Shown: positions 10,039-21,471 of the stretch, one piece after another | How positions within the stretch are numbered: position 1 is the stretch's first letter | Layout of the letters: the number at the start of each line of letters is the position of its first letter | NCBI GenBank assembly: GCA_016584305.1 | Contig: JACEEZ010020494.1 | Coordinates: 43,501-107,500 of the forward strand | Source: Chionoecetes opilio | Lineage: Eukaryota; Arthropoda; Malacostraca; Decapoda; Majidae | Length of the DNA stretch: 64,000 nt | Reading direction: 5' to 3' | Program-made: the position numbers and the translations under genes | Notes under the pieces: generated by a model | The model's input: only the letters and a program-made list of their open reading frames with translations | Databases searched by the model: none | What the model was told of the DNA's origin: nothing

Positions 10039-10434
10039 TGACGTCACGAGAATACGACGCTCTGATTGGCTGTTGTGATGACGTCATAACTGTTTGAGGC
10101 GCTCTGATTGGCTGTAGTACTGACTTCATAGTACTGAGGAGCATTGTGATTGGTTGTAATAATGACGTCATAGTATTGAGGAGCGCTGTGATTGGTTGGC
10201 TGAATATGACGTCATCAAAATAAGACACGCTGATTTGCTGAAATAATGCTATCATGTGAATAAAGTCCTGTGATTGGTCAAACTTGTGACGTCATAGTGA
10301 AGTCTCCTCTGATTGGATAAGGATATGAAGAGCCAGTAATTTCGATGCTGATAGGTTGTATTTATGACGTCATTATAATCTTGTTGTTTATTGGCTTATT
10401 TCCGTGACGTCATACAACTATCATCGCTGATTGG
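10039..10434 (-). promoter_or_regulatory. Array of CCAAT boxes and CRE sites upstream of DEPDC1-like gene
   Basis: Eight exact ATTGG (CCAAT on the gene's strand) start at 10065, 10107, 10149, 10191, 10273, 10312, 10390 and 10430, with degenerate ones at about 10232 and 10351 filling the gaps. Spacing is therefore 39-42 bp across ten units. Seven exact TGACGTCA palindromes start at 10039, 10079, 10163, 10207, 10287, 10365 and 10405. The DNA between the motifs differs from unit to unit. NF-Y binds CCAAT and CREB/ATF binds TGACGTCA; multiple spaced CCAAT boxes are typical of mitotic gene promoters. Confidence 0.75.
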
Positions 10435-10440
10435 CCGCTG

Positions 10441-11149
10441 GTTATACCGAATTTATTTGCTCTATGATATTGAAAATTGGTTTGTTTTATTTACATATTT
10501 TGAGAGTTAAAATATACGGGCGTGTTTATATCTATGGCTTGCTTCTTATATCATTAAAATAAGCGTTCTTCAAAATGCCGATAAGTAACAGCATTGCCAT
10601 TACAAGATTAATCCATCAATCACTCTTTAAAGCTCACAGGGACATAGATGAATGATAATTATAAGATAAGTAATAATTAATTTAGTCGGAAATTTCATCA
10701 ATATTAAACACAATTGATGACAGAGAAGGCAGAATGAACCATCTTGATATTATCCTAATTTACGTATGAACCTTAACAAAAACACTCACAAACACAAACC
10801 AAATACATTATAAGAACCAAATATATTTTAGCTACCTTTTTGTTGCCTTAAATGATAACCAAAACAAATATTCCCATAAATAACAAAAACAGTCCTGTGC
10901 TCGAGATAGTCAGTTCCCCCTTAGCAGAAGACTGTACCTTATTTACCGCCAAAAACAGGTATTTCGCTATAATAAGGTCAATAACAGCATGACACTTATG
11001 AATTATTACTCCTTAATGCTGCGGGGCGTGTCTGGAGGCTTGGATAGGGGCGTAGGGAGGGTCAAATAAGGGTTAAAACACTGGCTTGGGTAGCTTGGGA
11101 AATGACCCTTGGCTCAATCCTGTTCTTTGTCTACTTTTTGACGTTTATT
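10441..11149. other. AT-rich intergenic DNA, nothing recognised
   Basis: This lies upstream of the DEPDC1-like promoter. No conserved frame or element terminus is visible. If the promoter array is bidirectional, a plus-strand transcript could start here, but I see no exon. Confidence 0.4.
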
Positions 11150-11760
11150 GAATGCGTCTGTGCCTGTCTGTCTGTGTCTCGCCGTCTGTCTGCATGTCCA
11201 CCTTCCCCTGTGTCTGTGTGTCAGTGTGTGTGCGTGTCTGTGTGTGTGTAGGTCTGTATGGCTTGGGTTACGGCTTGCTCTGTCTGTGTGTGTGGGTATT
11301 GTTTGATTTGGCTGTTTGGGTCTGTATGTCTGTCTGTCGCTGTGTGTCTGTGTCTGTCTCTCCTCTCGTCTGTTAGGCATGTCTGTGTGCGTATATGTGT
11401 ATCAGGATCAGTGTGTAAGTCTGTGTGTATAGAGAATTTAAATCTTGCCATGTATTCACTCACTTCATATTTTCTTTTTCCATATTTATTGAGGTGCATC
11501 TTGTCATATATATAGCTTTTATTATCAATATATAAATGCCTAACTATGTTTTATGTCTTTGTCTACCTGTCTGTATATGTCTGTCTGGCTAGGCAGTGTT
11601 TGTTCCTGTGTTACTGTCTGTGTCTTTCCTTGCATGTCTGTGTTTGTTTCTGTCCCTGTCTGTGTGTGTCTGTATCTGTCCTCTCATCACTGTCTGTGTC
11701 TGGTCACATATGTCTGTATCTGCCTGTCCCTGTATGTCTGTTAGTGTCTGTCCCGGTATG
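11150..11760. repeat. Degenerate TGTCTG-rich low-complexity DNA
   Basis: Irregular tgtctg/tgtgtg repeats that grade into the 46-bp minisatellite on the right. Open frames here are compositional. Confidence 0.8.
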
Positions 11761-11835
11761 ACTTATGTCACTTCCTACCTACATCACTGTCTCAAAATAT
11801 CATCAAAATCTACATCAAAATATTACTGTCTGTTC

Positions 11836-13400
11836 CTGTTCCTGATATGACTGTCTCTGCCTGTCAGTGTAGTGCTGTCTGTGTGTCCTGATATGACTGT
11901 CTCTGCCTGTCAGTGTAGTGCTGTCTGTGTGTCCTGATATGACTGTCTCTGCCTGTCAGTGTAGTGCTGTCTGTGTGTCCTGATATGACTGTCTCTGCCT
12001 GTCAGTGTAGTGCTGTCTATGTGTCCTGATATGACTGTCTCTGCCTGTCAGTGTAATGCTGTCTGTGTGTCCTGATATGACTGTCTCTGCCTGTCAGTGT
12101 AATGCTGTCTGTGTTTCCTGATATGACCGTCTCTGCCTGTCAGTGTAGTGCTGTCTGTGTGTCCTGATATGACTGTCTCTGCCTGTCTGTGTAGTGCTGT
12201 CTGTGTGTCCTGATATGACTGTCTCTGCCTGTCAGTGTAGTGCTGTCTGTGTGTCCTGATATGACTGTCTCTGCCTGTCTGTGTGTCCTGATATGACTGT
12301 CTCTGCCTGTCAGTGTAGTGCTGTCTGTGTGTCCTGATATGACTGTCTCTGCCTGTCAGTGTAATGCTGTCTGTGTGTCCTGATATGACTGTCTCTGCCT
12401 GTCAGTGTAATGCTGTCTGTGTGTCCTGATATGACTGTCTCTGCCTGTCAGTGTAGTGCTGTCTGTGTGTCCTGATATGACTGTCTCTGCCTGTCAGTGT
12501 AGTACTGTCTGTGTGTCCTGATATGACTGTCTCTGCCTGTCAGTGTAATGCTGTCTGTGTGTCCTGATATGACTGTCTCTGCCTGTCAGTGTAGTGCTGT
12601 CTGTGTGTCCTGATATGACTGTCTCTGCCTGTCAGTGTAATGCTGTCTGTGTGTCCTGATATGACTGTCTCTGCCTGTCAGTGTAATGCTGTCTGTGTGT
12701 CCTGATATGACTGTCTCTGCCTGTCAGTGTAATGCTGTCTGTGTTTCCTGATATGACCGTCTCTGCCTGTCAGTGTAATGCTGTCTGTGTGTCCTGATAT
12801 GACTGTCCCTGCCTGTCAGTGTAATGCTGTCTGTGTGTCCTGATATGACTGTCTCTGCCTGTCAGTGTAATGCTGTCTGTGTGTCCTGATATGACTGTCT
12901 CTGCCTGTCAGTGTAATGCTGTCTGTGTTTCCTGATATGACCGTCTCTGCCTGTCAGTGTAATGCTGTCTGTTTCTTGATATGACTGTCTCTGCCTGTCA
13001 GTGTAATGCTGTCTGTGTTTCCTGATATGACCGTCTCTGCCTGTCAGTGTAGTGCTGTCTGTGTGTCCTGATATGACTGTCTCTGCCTGTCAGTGTAATG
13101 CTGTCTGTGTGTCCTGATATGACTGTCTCTGCCTGTCAGTGTAATGCTGTCTGTGTGTCCTGATATGACTGTCTCTGCCTGTCAGTGTAATGCTGTCTGT
13201 GTTTCCTGATATGACCGTCTCTGCCTGTCAGTGTAATGCTGTCTGTGTTTCTTGATATGACTGTCTCTGCCTGTCAGTGTAATGCTGTCTGTGTTTCTTG
13301 ATATGACTGTCTCTGCCTGTCAGTGTAATGCTGTCTGTGTTTCTTGATATGACTGTCTCTGCCTGTCAGTGTAATGCTGTCTGTGTGTCCTGATATGACT
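11836..13400. repeat. 46-bp minisatellite, first array (~34 units)
   Basis: Unit 'tgatatgactgtctctgcct' plus 'gtcagtgtaatgctgtctgtgtgtcc' (a few bases vary: agtgct/aatgct, tgtttcc/tgtgtcc). Variants form higher-order blocks, for example runs ending 'gtttcttgatatgac' at 13240-13370. The same unit resumes at 14957-16020 after the duplicated segment. Confidence 0.97.
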
Positions 13401-13573
13401 GTCAGCTCATGTGTGGCTGTTTCGCTACATTACTGTATGTTCCATCTTAACTATTTGTCTGTCTCTCCATGATTGTGTGTGTTTGTCCCTACATGACTAC
13501 TTGTGTCTGCCTGTGCGGGACTGAAACTTGCCTTAATAACTCTACTCTATGCTCCGACATACATGTCTACCTT

Positions 13574-13620
<47 letters not shown>

Positions 13621-14627
13621 ATGAAAAATTAAAACAAAATTTTGAGTGCCAAAAGTGTTTGTGCCAAAAAATTGTGCCAAATATTTTTGAGTGCCAAAAA
13701 TTGTTGAGTGCCAAAAATGTTTGAGTGGCAAAAAGATTTTAGTACCAAAAAATGTTGAGTGCCAAACATTTTTGAATGCCAAAAATATAACTTTTGGTTT
13801 CATTTGTATAACTACAGTATGTGTACTAACATAGTACACGGAATAGCTATACGTTACTTCATCCTGTGTTGCTTTATCTATATAGTATGCTGTGTAAAAA
13901 TATTTAAAAGAATGGTATATCTTTTCATAAATAATTTTTTCCCTCTTCTCTTTGCTGGCAGCACTCTGGTAAAGATAAGAAAAAGTTTGCAGGAAGAAAT
14001 ATGTTACTTTTCTGAGGGTTTTCATAATACACCTTTTCACTCTCAAATTAGAACAACAGAACTTCAAAATAAAACAAATGAATTTCAAAATATATTACTT
14101 AGATGAATTTTTTCTTTTAATTTGAAATTCAATTATTTAAATTTGAAGTTCAGTTATTTTAATTTGAAGTTGTTATTTTAATTTAAACTTCAGTTGTTTT
14201 AATATAAACTTCAGTTGTTTTAATTTAAACTTCAGTTTTAATTTGAGATTCACTTTTTTTAATTTGAAGTTCAGTTGTTTTTATTTGAAGTTCAGTTGTT
14301 TTAATTTGAAGTTCAGTTTTTATTTGAGAGCGAAAAGGTGTAGATTTAGACAACATTACTTCATGCTCTGCTCAGTTTGTGCTGTTATAGTGTGCGTGCA
14401 TGTGTGTGTTTGTAGATTTATCTCAACCCTCTTACTCATTCGTTTTATTTCAACCCTCTTACTCATTCGTAGATTTTTCTTGCTTTTTAGTACTCTGTCG
14501 CACATTTACATCAATACAATATTACTCAACATGACACACACATGCAAATATAATACTGTGCCCGGAGTAATATCAAATTCAGTGATATATGTCTTGACAT
14601 GCACCATAACACTGCCTTTCCCTACAG

Positions 14628-14740
14628 ACTGTTGAGCATCACTGGAGAGGAGAAGCCCCTGTGAGGATGGCAGCCAACATCTGCACAGCGCCTCAGCACC
14701 TCACGGAAGGGATGGGCAGGGCAGGCAGACGGGTGGAAGT
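14628..14740 (+). other. Exon-like block in duplication copy 1
   Basis: It is preceded by a strong acceptor (cctttccctacag) and followed by a consensus donor (gtaagt). One frame is open for 37 codons and starts TVEHHWRGEAPVRMAANI. The paralogous block at 17642-17751 differs by a net three bases and stays open in the same frame. Could be a coding or leader exon of an unrecognised gene, or chance. Confidence 0.3.
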
Positions 14741-14763
14741 GTAAGTCAAGCTGGGTGTGATAA

Positions 14764-14816
14764 GAACATAAGGAAGCTACAAAAGGCCGCGAGACCTACA
14801 CGTTGTAGTTCCTGTT
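14764..14816 (+). mobile_element. Dispersed 'tagttcctgt' repeat, copy 1
   Basis: 'aacataaggaagctacaaaa' followed by 'ggccgcgagacctacacg' and 'tagttcctgt'. One of six copies in the window, all in the plus orientation. Here and at 17772 it is joined to the 3' end of a LINE. Confidence 0.8.
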
Positions 14817-14956
14817 ATTTAACACTACCTACATCCACCTTTCATCAATTAATCAATCATTGGGGGCATACGCCGGGGGGCGCGTCGCCTCGCCCACCTA
14901 CGAGCCATCTGGGGTCACCACGTGCGAGTCCCTGCACGCTCTCCCAACCACCTGTC

Positions 14957-16020
14957 GTCAGTGTAGATGCTGTCTGTGTGTCCTGATATGACTGTCTCTG
15001 CCTGTCAGTGTAGTGCTGTCTGTGTGTCCTGATATGACTGTCTCTGCCTGTCAGTGTAATGCTGTCGTGTGTCCTGATATGACTGTCTCTGCCTGTCAGT
15101 GTAATGTTGTCTGTGTGTCCTGATATGACTGTCTTGCCTGTCAGTGTAATGCTGTCTGTGTGTCCTGATATGACTGTCTCTGCCTGTCAGTGTAGTGCTG
15201 TCTGTGTGTCCTGATATGACTGTCTCTGCCTGTCAGTGTAATGCTGTCTGTGTGTCCTGATATGACTGTCTCTGCCTGTCAGTGTAGTGTTGTCTGTGTC
15301 CTGATATGACTGTCTCTGCTTGTCAGTGTAGTGCTGTCTGTGTGTTCTGATATGACTGTCTCTGCCTGTCAGTGTAATGCTGTCTGTGTGTCCTGATATG
15401 ACTGTCTCTGTCTGTCAGTGTAGTGCTGTCTGTGTGTCCTGTATGACTGTCAGTGTAGTGCTGTCTGTGTGTCCTGATATGACTGTCAGTGTAGTGCTGT
15501 CTGTGTGTCCTGATATGACTGTCTCTGCCTGTCAGTGTAATGCTGTCTGTGTGTCCTGATATGACTGTCTTGCCTGTCAGTGTAGTGTTGTCTGTGTCCT
15601 GATATGACTGTCTCTGCTTGTCAGTGTAGTGCTGTCTGTGTGTGTTCTGATATGACTGTCTCTGCCTGTCAGTGTAATGCTGTCTGTGTGTCCTGATATG
15701 ACTGTCTCTGTCTGTCAGTGTAGTGCTGTCTGTGTGTCCTGATATGACTGTCAGTGTAGTGCTGTCTGTGTGTCCTGATATGACTGTCTCTGTCTGTCAG
15801 TGTAGTGCTGTCTGTGTGTCCTGATATGACTGTCAGTGTAGTGCTGTCTGTGTGTCCTGATATGACTGTCAGTGTAGTGCTGTCTGTGTGTCCTGATATG
15901 ACTGTCTCTGTCTGCCAGTGTAGTGCTGTCTGTGTGTCCTGATATGACTGTCAGTGTAGTGCTGTCTGTGTGTCCTGATATGACTGTCAGTGTAGTGCTG
16001 TCTGTGTGTCCTGATATGAC
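14957..16020. repeat. 46-bp minisatellite, second array
   Basis: Same unit as 11836-13400 but with more deletions; many units are shortened to 'tgatatgactgtcagtgtag'. The array starts abruptly inside a truncated LINE 3' end. Confidence 0.97.
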
Positions 16021-16710
16021 TTGTCAGCTCATGTGTGGCTGTTTCGCTACATTACTGTCTGTTCCTTCTTAACTATTTGTCTGTGTCTCCATGATTGTCT
16101 GTGTTTGTGCCTACATGGCAGCTTTTGTCGGCCTGTGCGGGACTGAAACTTGCCTTAATACCTGTATGCTCTGACGTACTAGCTTGCGTTACTAGTCTAC
16201 CTTAATTTTATTCCTCCAAATATTTTTTTTTTTTTTTGCATTTATGCTTATAGCGCCTGTAGACAGTGACAAATGTTTGAGCCAAAAATGTTTTGAGTGC
16301 CAAAAAATTTGAGTGCCAAAAATGTTTGAGTGCAAAAAAAAATGAGTGGTAAAAAAAATGGCTGAAATTTTTTTGAGTGTCAAAAACTTGAGTGCAAAAA
16401 ATGTAACTTGTTTTCTTTTGTATAACTACAGTATGTGTACTAACATACACGGAATAGCTATACGTTACTTCATCCTGTGTTGCTTTATCTATGTAGTATG
16501 CTGTGTAAAAATATTTAAAAGAATGGTATATCTTTTCATAAATATTTTTTTCCCTCTCTTCCCTTTGCTGGCAGCACTCTGGTAAAGATAAGAAAAAGTT
16601 TACAGGAAGAAATATGTTACTTTTCTGAGGGTTTTCATAATACACCTTTTCACTCTCAAATTAGAACAACAGAACTTCAAAATGAAACAAATGAATTTAA
16701 AAATATAATA

Positions 16711-17106
16711 CAGGTTGAAGTTCCCAAACTCGGCATCCCAAGACTCGGCAACACCCAAAACTCGGCTATGGTTCCGGATTTTCCAAAACACGGCAGAACA
16801 CCCAAAACCCAGCGCGTAGTTGCCGGGTCGGCCGCTTGGTTTCTCCCGCCGATTTGTTTGTTGTTATTGTTCAGTGGTGTTGTGACTGTAGAGTTGTGTA
16901 CACTGTTATTTTGTGTACTTCTACAGGTCTGTTATTGGTATTATGGCTCCCAAACGTCCAGGAACACCTACTGGTGCAAGTGAAAGGAAAAGGCTGATTT
17001 TCATGTTTTTTTTCCCCTTAATATATCTACGTTCTAAAAGTCGGAAAATTCCATTACTCGGCTCGGCGCTGGTCCCGAGGTTGCCGAGTTTGGGAACTTC
17101 AACCTG
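16711..17106 (+). mobile_element. Tigger-like DNA transposon, internally deleted
   Basis: Terminal inverted repeats (CAGGTTGAAGTTCCCAAACT and its complement) are flanked by TA. Inside, an ATG at 16943 opens MAPKRPGTPTGASERKRL, which resembles the N-terminus of Tigger/pogo transposases (MAPKRK-type start). The frame ends about 56 codons later, so no active transposase remains. The duplicate segment at 14095 shows the site without the element. Confidence 0.85.
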
Positions 17107-17641
17107 TACATAGATTAATTTTTTCTTTTAATTTGAAATTCAATTATTTAAATTTGAAGTTCAGTTATTTTAAGTTAAACGTCAGTTGTTTTAATATAAA
17201 CTTCAGTTGTTTTAATTTAAACTTCAGTTGTTTTAATTTAAACTTCAGTTTTAATTTGATTAACTTTTTTTAATTTGAAGTTCAGTAGTTTTTATTTGAA
17301 GTTCAGTTGTTTTAATTTGAAGTTCAGTTGTTTTTATTTGAGAGCGAAAAGGTGTAGATTTAGACAACATTACTTCATGCTCTGCTCAGTTTGTGCTGTT
17401 ATAGTGTGCGTGCATGTGTGTGTTTGTAGATTTATCTCAACTCTCTTACTCATTTGTTTTATTTCAACCCTCCTACTCATTCGTAGATTTTTCTTGCTTT
17501 TTAGTACTCGGTCGCACATTTACATCAATACAATATTACTCAACATGACACACACATGCAAATATAATACTGTGCCCGGAGTAATATCAAATTCAGTGAT
17601 ATATGTCTTGACATGCACCATAACACTGCCTTTCCCTACAG

Positions 17642-17751
17642 ACTGTTGAGCATCACTGGAAGGAGAAACCTGTGAGGATGGCAGCCAACACCTGCACAGC
17701 GCCTCAGCACCTCACGGAAGGGATGGACAGGGCAGGCAGACGGATGGAAGT
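17642..17751 (+). other. Exon-like block in duplication copy 2
   Basis: Same acceptor (ccctacag) and donor (gtaagt) as the block at 14628-14740, and the same open frame (TVEHHWKEKPVRMAAN). Function unknown. Confidence 0.3.
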
Positions 17752-17771
17752 GTAAGTCAAGCTGCGTGTGA

Positions 17772-17826
17772 TAAAAACATAAGGAAGTTACAAAAGGCCG
17801 CGAGACCTACACGTTATAGTTTCTGT
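17772..17826 (+). mobile_element. Dispersed 'tagttcctgt' repeat, copy 2
   Basis: Paralogue of 14764-14816 inside the duplicated segment. Confidence 0.8.
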
Positions 17827-17856
17827 TATTTAACACTACCTACATCCACCTTTCAT

Positions 17857-19695
17857 CAATCAATCAATCATTGGGGGCATACACCGGGGGGCGCGTCGCC
17901 TCGCCCACCCTACGACGTCACTCCTGGGGGTCACCACGCGCGAGTCCCCATGCAGCCTCCCTTCCCATACCAAGCAGCTCTCGACAAGAAACATCAACTT
18001 GCCTCAGCCACGAGCCTTGTGGGCACCCCCTTGGCCTCCTCCACGCCGGATTGTCTCTTACAGATACTACCCGGTGGGAAAGATCGGTTTCAGGGTGACG
18101 GACTATGCAGGTAATAGGCCTCGATTCAGTCTCACGGTGCAATCGCTGATTTGACACGTAATCATTCCAGCAATAACCCATGATTCTGCGAAGACACTTA
18201 TTACCAAAGGCATTGATTCACCTCTACAAGTCGCTATTTAGTGCCCATGTCTCACAACCATAGAGTAAGATAGGGATCACAAGTGACTTGAAGATCCGGA
18301 TCTTTGTCCTCCTGCACAGGTACCCACAACGCCAAATACTCATGCTGAGTGAGTCCATAACACCGTGGGCTATGCCAATCCGCCGTAAGACTTCTTGATG
18401 TGACCCGCCGTCATTATGGACTGCGCTACCAAGGTATGTAAAACTTTCCAAGATCTCAATGTACTCGCCGCACGCATGAACAGACTGTACTTTTTCATCT
18501 AGTAATCCTCCAAACACCTGGATCTTGGCCAGGAAACCTCAAGTCCCAAAGGCTTTGCCTCCTCGTGCAGCGCCTCGAGAGCCATCACCAGGACCTCCAG
18601 CGACTGAGCAAAGATTACTGCATCATCGCCAAAAACAAGATCAGTGATCTTGGTGTTGCCGAGGGATGCTCCACAATCAGTTTGGTCCACAACCTTGTCC
18701 AATACCCAGTCCATACAAGTGTTGAAAAGTGATGGGGCAAGGACGCACCCTTGCCTCACTCCTCTCCTGTATTCACAGGAAAAAAGCTGGATACACCTCC
18801 CCCACACTTCACAGCACTCTCAGTCCCAGAGTACAGACCAGTCATCAAACCAATAGTCCTTGCAGGAATCCTGCAAAGTCGCAGAAGATCCCAGATTAAC
18901 GCACGATGCACTGAGTCAAACGCCTTCTTGATAACAATATAAGCTGCAAGCATCCCCTGTCAAAACTCACGTCGGCGTTCCACCAGGACACGAAGCTCTA
19001 GGATACGGTCTGTTGTTCACTTACCAGTCGTCGTGAACCCAGACTGCTGAGGTCTCTCATGCTTCAGCAGATGACTGCAGATCCGTGTCAGCAATAGATG
19101 GGCAAACACCTTGCCTGGCACGCTGAACAGTGTAATACCGCGGTAATTGCAGTCCTGACGGTCCCCTTTCCCTTTCCAGATAGGGACGACCAGCCCCCTT
19201 TTCCAGTCAGGAGGAATGGTACTCGATTGCCACACGGCAGTCAGGACAGCATGCAATCCGCGGATCATGGCCTCACCCCCAGCTTTGAGGAGCTCCCCAC
19301 TGATATTACAAACACCAGCTGCCTTTCCACCCCTCAACTTTGCTACAGCCTCTTTGACTTTGTCAAGAGAGGGTGCGGTTTCGTCAATGGGAGGATTGGC
19401 ATCCACTGCCCATAATCCAGTGGTGTGGAACTGCCCAATTGGAGGGTCTACCGTGAACAACTGCCCAAAGTACTCAGCCCAACGAGCCATCTGCCCATCC
19501 ATGTCCGACACGAGGCGCCCATCTGCTGCTCGAATAGCACTCGCCCGAGATGGAGACTTGGAACGGAGCTTTTTCAGGGCTCAGTAGGCGGGTCGGAGGT
19601 CATTAGCGTTCAAATGGCCCTCAACATCCTCAGCGAGACTCCTGACATGCCTCTCCTTGTCTCTCCCCAGGAGGGTTCTAGTCCTGCGAGAGCAG
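17857..19695 (-). pseudogene. RTE-like non-LTR retrotransposon, reverse transcriptase remnant
   Basis: On the minus strand successive frames give AEYFGQLF, KLRGGKAAGVCNISGELLK, IPPDWKRGLVVPIWKGKGDR, CNYRGITLFSVPGK, then AFDSVHR, GVRQGC, the polymerase motif FGDDAV, YLGSAV and LLYGCETW, and a C-terminal WNDYVSNQRLHRET. Order and motifs are those of an RTE-clade-like reverse transcriptase (FADD is usual where this copy has FGDD). Frameshifts at about 18510, 18760 and 18955 and a stop near 19580 break it; the 5' end is missing. The 3' end finishes in a short TGAT repeat. Confidence 0.88.
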
Positions 19696-19922
19696 ATTAT
19701 ACAAGGAGGACAAAAAGAGAGATATATATATTCAAATTCAGATTCAATACTTTTATTCACAATTTACAGGCGTGAAAAAGTTTTGAAAGAATGTTTTGTT
19801 CCAGGAGAACAGTCTTATCGCGATATGATATACATATGTACAATCATATTAAGTTGGTGTGTAAATTAATGAAATAATGATAGAAATATAGCAACAATAA
19901 TGTAAGTAACAATACTAAAGTA

Positions 19923-21469
19923 CAGTCAAACCTCGATATAACGGACTAAAGGGGGGGGAGGAGGAGTCCGTTATAGCCGATTGTCCGTTATAGCGAGGGT
20001 ATTTTCCCAAGGGGGGAAAAATATATGAAAAAACCGGAAAAATTGTGAAATAAATGAGAAATAATTACAAACACAACCAGACTGTGTAGCTATGTTGGGA
20101 GGTAAACAGTGACTGGCACTACATGCTGAATTTGGTCCGCTCCTACACGTGAAATAAATGAGAAATAATCACAAACACAACCAGAACGTGTAGCTAGTCA
20201 AGCTCAAGCTCTAGTGAAAGGTAAACAAATTACTACGAGCCAGATTCAGCCGTGGCTTCCAAAGGTATTGCTTATTATCATGACTAATGCTCATTATTAT
20301 ACAGGGTGTAACATGAGTTTCTGCAAATATTGATACAGGTGAAAGAACATGTAATTCTAAGCACAAAATATTCTATAACCATATGCTTTTTGAAGCTTCC
20401 TTTAGACGTGAGAAGAAGTTAGAAAAATTAGCACGGCCAGTAATTTCACCATGGCAGGCGGTTGCCGCTCGTTGACATTTTGAATGATTTAATCATAATG
20501 TTTACTAGTAATGGAGCATTACATTATCTTATAACAACACAATTGGTATTAATGGACATGTTATTACTAAATAAGCAGTACATGAGAACAGCAGGGCTGT
20601 AATAAACAATACTGTACAAGGCTAAGTGGCAATGCGTCGGGGCGGGGGAGGAAGGAGGGACTAGGCTGCGAGGCCTCACGCCGATCAGCTGAGTCACGTG
20701 TTCCATCCTACCCCGCCCCGACGCATTGCCACTTAGCCTTGTACAGTATTGTTTATTACAGCCCTGCTGTTCTCATGTACTGCTTATTTAGTAAAAACAT
20801 GTCCATTAATACCAATTGTGTTGTTATAAGATAATGTAATGCTCCATTACTAGTAAACATTATGATTAAATCATTCAAAATGTCAACGAGCGGCAACCGC
20901 CTGCCATGGTGAAATTACTGGCCGTGCTAATTTTTCTAACTTCTTCTCACGTCTAAAGGAAGCTTCAAAAAGCATATGGTTATAGAATATTTTGTGCTTA
21001 GAATTACATGTTCTTTCACCTGTATCAATATTTGCAGAAACTCGTGTTACACCCTGTATATATTATATGGTTGTGAACTGCAGTTCTATACACGTGTCAC
21101 TATTTAGGTCAGTGTAGCACTGCGTGTCGCCTTAGATTTAGGGTGTTGAGGTGTTTAGGGTGTTGAGGTGACAGGGAGACGTAGCAGCGGCCACGCCATA
21201 ACACTTAACAGTCACTATTTTAAACAATACACACCTTCTACCACTAAATCACTAGCAACACAGGCTCCTTCCTTATAATATTATATCAATATGTGATACA
21301 TCAAAACTCCTTAAAACCCAAGCATTCCAAAATAAAATGAGAAAATAATACAATAATGTTGAGTTGACAATTCGAGCGGCGATAAGCGGTCTAATATGAA
21401 GAAAAAGAAAAAAAAGTCACGCAAATGGAGTCAGTTATATCCGATGTCCGTTATATCGAGGTTTGACTG
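19923..21469. mobile_element. Tigger/pogo-like element (non-autonomous)
   Basis: Terminal inverted repeats CAGTCAAACCTCGATATAAC and its complement, flanked by TA (19921-19922 and 21470-21471). No transposase frame is visible. A foldback element has inserted inside it at 20302-21056. Confidence 0.88.
20302..21056. mobile_element. Long foldback element
   Basis: Two arms of about 346 bp (20302-20650 and 20711-21056) are near-perfect inverted repeats around a 60-bp spacer; I see only a few mismatches. Ends read CAGGGTGTAAC...GTTACACCCTG, flanked by TA. No open frame spans it. The tiny divergence suggests recent insertion or ongoing gene conversion. Confidence 0.9.
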
Positions 21470-21471
21470 TA

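Larger units (their letters stand above)
13401..14955 (+). repeat. Segmental duplication, copy 1
   Basis: The segment from 'cagctcatgtgtggctgttt' through the (T)n run, the 'gagtgccaaaaa' motifs, the 'tttaatttgaagttcag' repeats and the exon-like block to the start of a LINE 3' end is repeated at 16021-17950 in the same order and orientation. This copy lacks the Tigger-like insertion found in copy 2. Its right end stops inside the LINE 3' end, where the 46-bp array resumes. Confidence 0.9.
16021..17857 (+). repeat. Segmental duplication, copy 2 (with Tigger insertion)
   Basis: Direct repeat of 13401-14860 with a few percent divergence and small indels, interrupted at 16711-17106 by a TA-flanked transposon absent from copy 1. 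It continues rightward into the full LINE 3' end. Confidence 0.9.
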
